The translations under genes were made by a program, and so were the position numbers. A stretch of 64,000 bases of DNA, taken from Rusavskia elegans (lineage: Eukaryota > Ascomycota > Lecanoromycetes > Teloschistales > Teloschistaceae). The notes below the pieces were generated by a model. That model saw only the letters and a program-made list of their open reading frames with translations, did not search any database and was not told the origin of the DNA. The stretch covers positions 124,001-188,000 of the forward strand of contig SAUG01000055.1 of the NCBI GenBank assembly GCA_011316305.1, read 5' to 3'. Of this stretch, positions 46,768 through 57,982 are shown in pieces. Each line of letters begins with the position of its first letter. The first letter of the stretch is position 1.

Positions 46768-48527
46768 TTTTAATAATTTACTATATTAATCTTATTACCC
46801 CGCTCTATAGATCGATACGATACTATTAAAACGATAATATTTAATATCTATAAAAAAAATAAAGAATTTTTAAAACTTTAGTTTATTTAGATAAAATATT
46901 TACTTTATATTATATATAAACCAGTTTTTAAATAAAATAATAAAAGTTCTATTTATAATATTATATCTAGAAAAAGTAACCTTTAATTAGATATAGCTCT
47001 ATATAGAAGACTATTTTAATAATCCGAAAAATTAAAAGAAAGATAAAATATTATAGATCTTCTATATTTTCGGTAATCTAATTATAGCTATAAAAAAAGC
47101 CTTTATAAATAATAATAAAAATAAAATAATAAAAAGAAAACTAATAATTCTAAAATAGTAAAAATCGATAGCTATCTATACTATTTAGATTAGAATATTA
47201 GCTTATAAAATAGACTAGAAAGATTTAATTCTAAAAGTTAATTTCTATAAAAGATTCTATATAAAAATTAAAGAAACTATAGTAGTAATTAAAAAACCAG
47301 ATTTACTAGTATTTTTTATTAAACTAGTAATTAGAATTAATACTAGATAGTATAAAATTTACTTAGATCAATAGATATTTAATAAAATAGAACCCGCTAA
47401 AAGATAGTCTAAAGGAAATCTAATAGAATTTAATATTACTAAAAATATAAAATCGCGGACTAAAGTTTATTATTTATATAGAAAAATAGGATACTTTAAA
47501 AGAAATTATCTAGTTAAAAAAATAATAGAAGTAACCGAATATTAGTTCGAAATAATAGAAAAATTATTCTAAAAAAGAACTAGGGAATATATAATTAAAA
47601 GTTAGATAACTTACTATAATAATAATTACCTTATTTATTTATTAGATAAAAAAGAGTTAAGATAGTATTTTATAGAATCTAGAAAAACTAAAAAGAAAAT
47701 AATAATAGAATTTAAATCGTATAAAACCGAGAAACCTTTTATAGCAGCGTTTAAAATTAAAATTAGAGATTATAAAATAATAGCTTTTATAAATAAAAAA
47801 AAAAGGAAAATAAAATTATAAAAAGATTATATAACTAGATTAAAAGATTTATTTAAAAGTATTTATAATAAAATAATAGGATTATAGAAGTCGAAATTAG
47901 AATAAAAAATAGATTTATCGAAATTTTAAACTTTATAGTAATCGAAAATACTAGATAATATATTATACTAGGAAACGAATAGAAAGAATTAATTTCTAGA
48001 ATATCTATATAAAAAAGTATAGTTAGAAAAAAGATAAAACTATAAACGGTATATCTTTTTATATATAAAAATCTCCTATATAGAAAATTAGATATTAGAT
48101 TAAATATAAATTATAAATAAATTAAAAAAATTAATATCTTTTTTAAAAAGGGAGGCGAAATATAGGAAATAGAAATCTAGAAGAAATACTACTATCTACT
48201 TTTATAACTGGCGTTAAAATATAATAAAATCTAAAAAATAATCTATAAATTATAAATAGAAAATATTAAAAAAATCTATAGAAATATTATTAAAAAAATA
48301 GAAAAAACTAAATATAATTCTATATTTAAACTAAAAGAATTACTAGAAGAAAAAATACTAAACACTATACTAAATATATAATTAAAAGATAAATAGTCTC
48401 TAATCTCGTTATTATAGAATAAAATAGTCGCTAAAAAATAGGAATTAGCGGAGATATTAGAAGACCTAGACGTAATTTATAATAGTAATATCTAAATCGG
48501 AATAAATAGATATGATACGAAGAAATC

Positions 48528-48939
48528 TGTAACGTCCCTATACGTCAAAAGGCGTTACGTTCGAGTTTAGCTACAGTCGTAGGCGTAGTCCGAACTACTA
48601 AATAGTAAAGAAATCCTAGTATAGATTATCGTAACTAATCCTACGTAGCCGCGAAGGTATAATTATAATATTATAAGATATCTTTATTATAAAAGTAATT
48701 AAAAAAGAAATAGTAGAAATATATTTAATAATTATATTTACGACTAATAAAAAAAGCTATCTAATAGAAATAAAAAGCGATATATATAATAAAAATAGCC
48801 GATAGTATTAATAAGCGGCCGTCTACTAAAAGTTTCTATTATAGTAGTCGGCTACAGCGGCTATAGGCGGCTATAGATAATTAGGCTCGTTTATCTAGCT
48901 AATTTTTTAATATATATCTATAAAGTTATAGATATACTA
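48528..48939 (-). repeat. G3 LTR (3' in element orientation)
   Basis: 412 bp, starts TGTAACGTCCCTATACGTCA on the plus strand. Confidence 0.82.
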
Positions 48940-51900
48940 TAGTCCTTTCTATAGCGTTTTCCTAAACCCCTTTAACGTTTTTTAAATTCTTTTAAAGTAT
49001 TTCCTAGGTTCCTATATATTTTTTTTATCGGGGAACTCTTTCTATTTAATTAGAAATTTATCTATCTCCTTTTTTTCTTTAATAATTTTTTTAACTTTAT
49101 ATTTTTCTCTTTTTTAATAATATTAGTCCTTTACTAATAGTATTCTATCCGGTACTTTTTTAAGGAATCCTATATAGAATTTTAGGGAAATTTCTATTAC
49201 CGGAAATTTAAAATATACTATTATTTTTCTAATTTCCTAAGTTTTAAAAACTTTAATATATAGCCTATCTAATTTTCTATCTATAAAGTTTTTTATAGAT
49301 AGAAATTTTCTATTTCCTTTTTTAATATTATAGTTTCTCTTTAATTTATCTATTTTTTATTTTACTTTTTCTTTAGCTTTCTAGATTTTTATTTTAGTTT
49401 TATCCTAATTTTTCTTTATTTTATTAACGAATATCTATACCGCTAGGTTAATCGTTTTTTCGGTTATTTTATATCTTAGTTTTCTTTCGTATAAAAGTTT
49501 ATCTAGAGTTATTTTAATATCTTCGTTATATAATAAATTAATAGCTATCTAAACTATTAGAAAAAATTATATCTAATTTTTTCCTTCTTTAAAATAGTAT
49601 ATACGTAGATAGGATTCTAATATTTAATTTATTTTTTCCGTCTATCTATCGGTCTGCGGATAGAATAATATTAATATTACCTATTCGATTCCTACTACTT
49701 ATATTAATTTCTTTAGAAAGTTAAAAACGAATAGTTTATTTCTATCCGATATAATCTTTTCTATAATACTATTTTCGTAAAAAACTATTTTTAATAATAA
49801 AAATACCAGCTGTTCCGCTATTATTATTATTTTATAAATAATAAATCTTATATATTTCGTAAATCTATCTATAATTATAGCTATTATATTATAGGATATA
49901 TATATATAGAGATTAATAAAATTTGGAAGCCCTATAATAAAATCTATTATAATATATTAATAAAACTATTCCGGCGTTTATATAGGATAGAGTTTTCCAA
50001 TAGGCCCTAGTTTACTTTTTTTTTATATCGAATATTCGGAATAGTTTTTAATATATTCTTCGATATATTTTTTAAATATTAATATATTAGTTTTTTTCTA
50101 AATCCTTTTTAATTTAAATACTAATATATTAGTTCTTTTCTGAATACTTTTTAGTAGTTTAGTTATTTTCTGATATCCTGCCGTCTTAGAATTATACGTT
50201 TGGCGAATAATATTATTTATCTTTTCTGACGTTTTAGCTCTTTCTAATACTTTTCTATTTCTTTTTAGTAGTAATCTATTCGTTTTTTCTATAGTTTCGT
50301 AATCTACTCTTCGATTTAAAATATTTATAGCTATATTATCTGTTTCTTTAATATATTATATTTCGAAATTATAATAGATAATTTCTTTCGACTATTTTAT
50401 TTATCTTTAGTTAAATTCTTTATCGAATAAAAGTAATAAAAGATTCTTATAATCGGTATAGACTATTACTTTTTTCGATATTCCGGTTATATATATTTTC
50501 TAATATATAAAATTTATAATAATAGCTAATATTTTTTTATCTATTATCGTATAGTTAACTTCGGCTGGTATTTATTTTCTTAAATAATATTCTAATAGTT
50601 TACCTTTTTATACTATATAGAATTCTAAAGCCCTATCGGATATATCTATATATAGTATAATTTATTCTTCCGGATTAAATATATTTAAGGCTTCTTTATT
50701 TATAAAACTTCGCTTAAACGCCTAAAATATTTATTTTTCTATTCGTATCTATTAGAATATTATATCGTTCTATAGAAGATCTATTAAAGAAATAGTTTTT
50801 TTTATATATCTTTTTATTATATTTTAATAGAGTTTTATAAAGCCTAAAAAGCTTTAAATTTTTATTTTTATTTTTCGGAACTGGTTATTTTTTTATTATT
50901 TAAATTTTATTAGTTTCTATTATAATATTTTCTAGTCTAATTATATATCCTAGAAATATAACCTCTTTTTTAAAAAATTCTGACTTTTCTTTTTTAATTC
51001 TAAAGTTATTATTTTTAAATTTTTATAATATCTTATAAATATATTAGTTATATTCTTTTTTTATTTTAGAAAATATTAGTACGTTGTCTATATAGACTAT
51101 AATAAAGATATTTAAATAGTTATATAATATTTTATTAATAGCTTTTTATAGAGCCGCGGAAGCGTTTATTAATCTAAAAGATATTATTAAATATTTAAAT
51201 AGTCTATATTTTATTCTAAATATAGTTTTCTATTCGTTTTTTTTTTAATTTTTAATAGATTAAAGGCGTCTCTTAGATCGAGCTTTATAAACTACTTGGC
51301 TTTTCTTATTCTATTTTTTAAATTTGCTAGAAATAGTAAAAGGTATTTATCTTTCTATATTACGGTATTAAGCCGTCTAAAATCGATATATAGTTAAAGA
51401 TTTCTATTTTTTTTCGGAATAAATATAATCGGTTATTTTATCTTTAATTTAGAATAGAATATATATTCTCGCTTAAAGTTATAATTAATATACTATTATA
51501 GTACTTTTAATTATTTATTATTTAGTTTATAAATTAGCCTAGCTTTTAGTTTATCGGAATCCGTAATAATAATTTTATAATCTTTTTAAATATAAACCGG
51601 TAAAGATAATTTTCTTTTCGGTTCTTTTAATACGTCCTAGAATTCTTTAAATATTTATAAAATTTTATTTATAGTAGCTAATTCCTTTTTAGTCTATTAT
51701 TTCCGAATAAAAATATTATATATCTTTTTTATCTCGGCTAGCCTTTTAAATATACTAAATAGATAGTTTTCTCTTTTTATCTATATCGTTTTCTAAACGA
51801 TTTCTATATTCTATAATATAAACTATAGAATATCTAAATATATATCTCTTTATATTTTTATAATATTAAAAATGATTTTTTTAATATCTATTATTTTTTA

Positions 51901-52129
51901 TCTATAGGGGTTTAATTTAATATTTAATTCGTATAAATTCTATTTTATTAATAGTTTCTATAAAATAAAATTCAATTTCTCTAGTTAAAAGGATATTAAA
52001 CCTTTTTATATATTTTTTTAATATAATATTCTAAATAACTTTTAAATTAACTAAAACTTCTATAGATTATCCGTATAACGTTAGTTAAATAAAAATTCGA
52101 TTTTTATCTATTTTCCGGAATCGTTAAAA

Positions 52130-52541
52130 TATAACGTTACTATACGTTAAAGAACGTTGTATTTAAATCTAGCTATAGCCGTAGGCGTAGTTCGAGCTAC
52201 TAAATAGTAAAGAAATTCTAGAATAGATTATTATAACTAATCTCGTATAGCTATAAAGGTACGGTTATAATATTATAAGATATCTTTATTATAGAAGTAA
52301 TTAAGAAGAGAATAGTAGAAATATATTTAATAATTATATTAATAATCTATAAGAGAAGCTATCTAATAGAAATAAGGAATAATATATATAATAAAAATAG
52401 GCGATAGTATCGATAGGCGGCCGTCTGCTAAAAACTTCTATTATAGTAGTCGGCTACGGCGGCTACGGGCGGCTATAGATAATTAGATTCGTTTATCTAG
52501 CCAATCTTTCAGCGTGTTTCTATAAAGTTATAGACGTAATA
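52130..52541 (-). repeat. G3 LTR (5' in element orientation)
   Basis: 412 bp, same length as its partner. Confidence 0.82.
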
Positions 52542-53303
52542 GAATCTTTAATTAGATATTCTTTTATACGTTTGTTAAATCTAGAGATTCGGAGTAAACA
52601 GACGCGATACGAAGAAATCTTTAATTAGATACTTTTTTATACGCTTATTAAATCTAGAGGCTGGAAAAAATCGAATTTCTTTAGAAACCGATCTAAATTA
52701 ACCGAATTAAAACTAGAAATAGATTTAACGAATACCATTTATACGGTTAGTATAAAATCTATAGAAAAGCGGAATATAACTAGATTATTAGATTTATTAA
52801 AATAAGACGATATATATTACTCCTAAATGATAAAATTAATTTTATATTTATCTAAAGCGCGGTAATAAATAATAAAATACTTTTATTTTCTAAAAAATCG
52901 GCGGAAATCCGATTTTTAAATAAGGTATTAATTACGAATTTCCTTTTTAAAATCTAGAAAAGACTCGATACGACGATATATCTTGGAATATTTATTAAAA
53001 ATATTTCTAATATTAGACCGAAGCTTATTTTTCTTATCTTTAAAACGTTTTTCTACGGATATTAGTAGTGAGAAAAACTATAAAAATAAAGTAGATAATA
53101 TAAATAATATTAGAAATTAAAAGATTATAAAATTTCTAGATACGAGTATAATTACTATAGATATTACTATCTACTTTAACCTTATATTCTTTTAAAAAAT
53201 TACGAGTATAAAGGCTATAAAGAAAAGATATAATAATATTTTTTAACTAAATTCGATAGAAAGACTTTAAACGATTATTTCTTTAAAAATATATAATAGA
53301 AAT

Positions 53304-54315
53304 CCTCTTGTAGAGCTCCTGTCCGGGGTTATAATTGAATTATTATATATATACGTTTCCTTACCGTAGTTTTTATACGGTAATAATAGTTGTTATTTAT
53401 ATAGTAAAGAGTTTTCGCAGTTAAAAGAAGCAGTCAACTAAGATTTACAGCGCAGTTAATCGTTTTTATTCTATTATATCCTCTATTTAATTACTATTCC
53501 TTCTCTATAATTCCTTTATACTACTTCGAAATACGTACGATTATAAGCTACTAATATAGTCTCTAGGACTATCTACTAGGCGATAATACTATCTTTTATC
53601 TTTATTATTTTATCCTCGTCTATAGTCGTATCCGAATCTAGACGACCTACTAACCTATTCAGATATTCGATAACTACTAGCTTAACTACCAGCTTAACTA
53701 CCAGCTTAGATTTCTATTCGAATTCTAATAGGATAAAGGCTCCTACTAGAAGTCTAATACGGTTATTAAAGCTATATAGCTCCGGCGGATTTAGAATACG
53801 AGACTTTGGCGTCGTATTTAGAACTACCGGATCCTAGAATTCGAAATCTATTATAATAGATAGACTAGCGAGGATTCGGTCGACGTAATCGAATAGTTCG
53901 AATTCGGCGGTTTTAAGCTCTATTTTTTTAAATTAGAAAGATATAATCGTAGTTATAATATTTGTAGAAGTTCTATAAATATTAGCCTGCAGTCTAGACT
54001 ATTACGGAAGATACGTACGTCAGATATAATAGTAGGTACTAGTAAAAGAAAATAAAAAAGAAGCGACTGTAAGGTATATATATATATAAAAATTCTGCTA
54101 TATTATATTTTAAATAAACTATAGAAATTTAAACTATAAACGTATTACGAAATAGATTAAAGTTAATTTTATATTATTTTTTAGTTTAAGTTAATTAGAC
54201 TAGGATACTAGTTTTTATACCGTATATCTAACGCTAATATTCTAATACTAAAGTAAATTACTTAAGGAATCGACAGTTAATCGGATATCAAAAAAAAAAA
54301 AAAAATAATAAAACA
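53304..54315 (+). mobile_element. Family C retroposon C2 (1,012 bp) inside G5
   Basis: Perfect 13-bp direct repeats ATATAATAGAAAT (53291-53303, 54316-54328). Starts CCTCTTGTAGAGC and ends in a run of A after CGGATATC. Relative to C1 it lacks about 130 bp near 53515 and is more RIP-mutated. The antisense protein frame is recognisable at about 53930-53520. Confidence 0.82.
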
Positions 54316-54421
54316 ATATAATAGAAATATTAAAGGAAAAAGAACGAAGAAAGGAGAAAAATTAAACTTTAAAAATCCCGTATACGGAAAGACTAGGCAG
54401 AAAGCAATATAAAGGAGGCTA

Positions 54422-54833
54422 TATTATATCTATAACTCTATAGAAATACGCTAGAAAATTAGCTAGATAAACGAATCTAATTATCTATAGCCGCCTATAG
54501 TCGCTATAGCCGACCTTTATAGTAAAGGCTTTTAGCGGACGGCTACCTATCGGTATTATCGGCTACTTTTACTATATATATTATTTTTTACTTCTATTAA
54601 ATAGCTTCTCTCGTTAGTTATTAATATAATTATTAAATACGTCTCTACTATTCTCTTATAAATTACTTTTATAATAAAGATACCCTATAATATCGTAACC
54701 GTACCTTCGCGGCTACGCGGGATTAATTATAATAATCTATACTAGAACTTTTTTACTATTTAGTAGCTCGAGCTACGCCTACGGCTGTAGCTAGGCTCGA
54801 GCGTAACGTTCTTTGACGTACAGAGACGTTATA
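54422..54833 (+). repeat. G5 3' LTR
   Basis: 412 bp, better preserved than the 5' copy; preceded by AAAGGAGGC, a possible polypurine tract. Confidence 0.8.
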
Positions 54834-55655
54834 TAACGCTGTAAACCTTGCTTGACTGCTTTTTTTAACTGCGAAAATTCTTTGCTATACAAGTAACAAT
54901 TATTATTACCGTATAAAAACTACGGTAATAAAACGTATATATATAATGATTCAATTATAACCCCGGACAGGGGCCCTACAAAGGAATATATCTTTATTTA
55001 AAATTATAATTATTATATTATTATAATACCTTTAATTATTTATTATTTAATTTATAGATTAATCTATTTTTTAGCTTTTTCGAATCTATTATAATAGTTT
55101 CGTAGTTTTTCTAAATATAAATCGGTAAAGATAATTTTCTTTTCGGTTTTTTTAATATATTTTAGAATTTTTTAAAAAGTTATAGAATTTTATTTATAGC
55201 TTTTTATTTCGTTTTAATCTATTATTTTCGAGTAAAAATATTATTAAACTTTTTTATCTCGGCTAAACTTTTAGATTTACAAAATAATTAGCTTTTTATT
55301 TTTATTTATATCGATATCTATTCGATTTTTAGATTCTATTTTATAAGCTATAAAATATCTAGATTGTTTCCTTCTATATTTTTATAATATCGAAAATAAT
55401 TTTTTTTTTAAACTCGTTACTTTATATTTAAAAAAATCTAATTTAAAATTAGATTTTCGTAGCCTTTATTTTATTAATAGTATCTATAAAATAAAGTTTC
55501 GTTTTTTTAATTAAAAGAACGTTAAATCTCTTTATATAGTTTTTTAATACAATATTTCTACTAGTTTCCGAATCGACTAATACTTTAATAGATTATTCGA
55601 ATAATATTAATTAAATAAAAATTTTATTTTTATCTATTTTCCGAATTTATTATAA

Positions 55656-56056
55656 TATAATATCTTTATATATTAAAAAATATTACGTTCGAATCTAGCT
55701 ATAGTCGTAGGCGTAGTTCGAATTACTAAATAGTAATAAATCTCTAGTATAGATTAATATAACTAATTTTATCTAGCCGTAAAAATAAAATTATAATATT
55801 ACGAGGCGTTTTTATTATAAAAATAATTATAAAAATAATAGAGTAGTATTTAGTAATTTTATTAATAACTAACGAAAAAAGTTATCAATAATCTAGAAAA
55901 AGTAATATATATAGTTATAAAGCCGTCGTACTCGCTAGAATCGATCTACTAAATAGCGGCGGTTCTACGATTCTAGCGGCTTTAACTAGATTAAGTTATT
56001 AGTTCGTTTATCTAATTAATAAACATAAATATTTCTATAAAATCATAGACGTAATA
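55656..56056 (-). repeat. G6 LTR (5' in element orientation)
   Basis: 401 bp, heavily RIP-mutated at its outer end (TATAATATC for TGTAACGTT). Confidence 0.78.
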
Positions 56057-56509
56057 TTTGAATATCAAGCAATCGAATAAGATAGATATATTTCTCGAAA
56101 CGAGATATAGAAATTTCCGTCTCGATTTCGATCCGAACGAGTTCGGGTCGAAATCGGATTAGATTATATAAATATCGATCCGATTCGAATCGAAATAGGT
56201 CGGATTCGAATCGAGATTTACTAAAAATAGTAATTTTTGAATTTAATTCTAGAAAATCGAATATAGGCGCTAAATTAGTCTATTTTAAATTTTTAACTTC
56301 TATAAAATAATAATTATAGAAAAAATCTTTATAAACTTGTTTAGCGCCTATACTAGCGCGATAACTAATTAATTTATCTTTTAAACGGAATAAACTCGCG
56401 AAAATCTATTTATATTCTAATCTATTTATAATTTAACCCGGTGATAATTTAACCCGGTTCGAATCGGATTAGAGATTCTAGAATTCGATTCGATTTAATC
56501 CGTTCCGAA

Positions 56510-56986
56510 TAGACTGGCTATTTCGAGTCGAGTTTCTATCGGTATCTCGGAAATCCGACTCGAGTTTTAATAAATCGGTTCGACCTAACCTACTAAATTA
56601 TATATCGGGTTTTAAAATTAAAATTAAAAATCGAATCGGATTATAAAGTAGAAATTAATAGAAATCCGATTTAATCTATTGAATTTTCTATATATAGTTT
56701 AGTATTAAATTTAATATAATATAATATTATAATTAAATAAATAATTAATTATTTAATTAATTTTATATAAAAGTAATATATTTAGATAATATATTTTATT
56801 TAATTAGAAATTTTTTTAAATAGATAGATATAATTTTTATACTAGAGTTATACTTTTATATTAAAATTTCATAATTTTAATAATTTTAATAGATTGAACT
56901 CGGGTTTCCGGGTTTAACGCGGAATTAACTCGGATTGAGTCGGTTCTTTTAACCCGAATTCGAAATCCGACCCGACGGTCAGTCTA
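56510..56986. mobile_element. hAT-like miniature element B1 (477 bp)
   Basis: TIRs TAGACTGGCTATTTCG and CGGTCAGTCTA, perfect 8-bp duplication GTTCCGAA (56502-56509, 56987-56994). Upstream (56130-56500) is another GC-worded palindromic stretch that may be an older relative hit by B1. Confidence 0.88.
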
Positions 56987-57200
56987 GTTCCGAAGTCCAA
57001 ATAGATAAAAGTATCGTTTTAGACGATAGCTTTTAGCATCGCTTTCAATTCGTCCAGCTTGTAGCTTAACCTTTCGATAGATTAGTTTAATACTAATTCA
57101 AAAGTCCGGAAAATTGCCAAAATAGACGTTAAAACGCCTAGAAAATTCTAATTATAGAAGTTAAATAGAAATAGAAAAAGGAATCTTTTATCGATTATTA

Positions 57201-57982
57201 AACGATTATTGTAGCCTCGCCTCTAGCTCCGCCCCCTCCTACTAAAGGCTAGCACGGCCCTCGATCTAGAATCAGGGCTGGGCGTGCTGGACGGTTGCCA
57301 ACACTGTTAAATCGAGTGATCGAGTTGGGCTGAGTAAGCGGAGCTTACAAAGGCCATCTCGGACCGAGATGGCGACAGGCTCGTATCAGATATTCCACCC
57401 CAAACCTCAACCAATTAATCTGCGATAGCCACCGCCCCGGCCCAGGGCTGCAGCCCTTAGCACCGCCCTAAGCACTCAGCCCAGCCAATCAAAAGGCTAG
57501 CACCGTCCCAGCCCCGAGGCGCCAGGGGCTGGGTAGGCTGCAGCACGTCCAATCATTTGATAACTAAGACTCCCCTGGGTAGGTTCTATACTAAAATCTA
57601 TATACCTCGCTGAGTAAGTGCCTCCCCCCTGTAACACTAAGACCCCTATATATTGCAGCCTCGCACCAGCCCTCGCCCAATCATAATACCCCGCAGCACG
57701 GCACCTGCCTTAGCGTGTAGGCTGGGCGTGCTGGGCGGTTGCCATCACTATCTGACCATTATCACTGGCTACCATGGATTGTAGCCACGGGCTATATTAT
57801 GCATGCCAGCTCAGCAAAGGCTGTGCCAGGATAGCTTGTGAGAGAAGCCTGCGCTCCACCCATTGCTTCCTTCAGGATGCACCTGGACTCTGCCCCGTCC
57901 ATGCGTTCGTTCTGGAGATGCTTTTTGATGTGTCCCAACGCAGAGCATTCCACCTTCTTCACTGATACCGTAACTGGACGCA
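57201..57982 (+). promoter_or_regulatory. CCAAT-rich upstream region of the NLR gene
   Basis: Composition returns to normal at about 57200. CCAAT boxes occur at 57411-57415, 57485-57489, 57549-57553 and 57677-57681, potential sites for the fungal Hap/NF-Y complex. The phrase GGCTGGGCGTGCTGG plus CGGTTGCCA occurs twice (about 57276 and 57730). CAGCCC/CAGCCCTTAG words are frequent. Which sites act on the gene is inference. Confidence 0.45.

Larger units (their letters stand above)
48528..52541 (-). mobile_element. LTR retrotransposon G3 with RT, inside G5
   Basis: Two 412-bp LTRs (48528-48939, 52130-52541). Flanks AAATC (48523-48527) and GAATC (52542-52546). The sequence GATACGAAGAAATC at the left border is found again at 52600-52615. 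The 3.2-kb interior is coded on the minus strand: a retropepsin-like region next to the 5' LTR (about 52080-51990) and a reverse transcriptase box at about 51071-51092 reading VYIDNVLIF (second catalytic Asp now Asn). No gag or zinc knuckle is present; the interior goes almost directly from LTR to protease, as in G6. Confidence 0.8.
46355..54833 (+). mobile_element. LTR retroelement G5 (G1 type) inside C3, itself hosting G3 and C2
   Basis: LTRs 46355-46767 and 54422-54833. 5-bp flanks TAATG (46350-46354) and TAACG (54834-54838) differ by one C/T change. Coding is on the plus strand: a zinc-knuckle relic similar to G1 at about 47465-47510. Removing G3 (4,014 bp) and C2 (1,012 bp) leaves about 3.4 kb, close to G1's 3,336 bp. 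Confidence 0.8.
45388..54985 (-). mobile_element. Family C retroposon C3, split by G5
   Basis: C3 parts are 45388-46354 and 54834-54985 (about 1.1 kb once joined). It is flanked by a perfect 15-bp direct repeat ATATATCTTTATTTA (45373-45387, 54986-55000). Orientation is opposite to C1 (T-rich tail on the left). The conserved family C protein frame is readable on the plus strand at about 45860-46260 (FETAKFKLFKNVDRVF, EYLDRLAGRLDSGT) with a few stops. Confidence 0.8.
41991..56056 (-). mobile_element. LTR retrotransposon G6 with RT, 14 kb including nested insertions
   Basis: LTRs 41991-42392 (402 bp) and 55656-56056 (401 bp), flanks TTTAA (41986-41990) and TTTGA (56057-56061) differing by one G/A change. 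After removing C3, B3 and their contents about 3.9 kb remains. Coding is on the minus strand. Close to the 5' LTR (about 55540-55650) is a retropepsin-like stretch, and at 45002-45025 the reverse transcriptase box reads YIDDILVF with both catalytic Asp intact. Gag is not seen between the 5' LTR and the protease. Confidence 0.8.
36645..57200. repeat. RIP-mutated AT-rich block 2
   Basis: About 20.5 kb, almost all assignable to nested retroelements and hAT-like miniature elements. The flanks (36645-37090 and 56060-56500) are AT-rich but less depleted of CA/TG. No intact gene. Confidence 0.85.

Noticed and set aside
54841..54984. 144-bp TGTAAACC...CCCTACA segment that looked like a solo LTR
   Set aside because: It is the 5' end of family C copy C3; the TG...CA ends are coincidental, and the 15-bp duplication of C3 explains its border.
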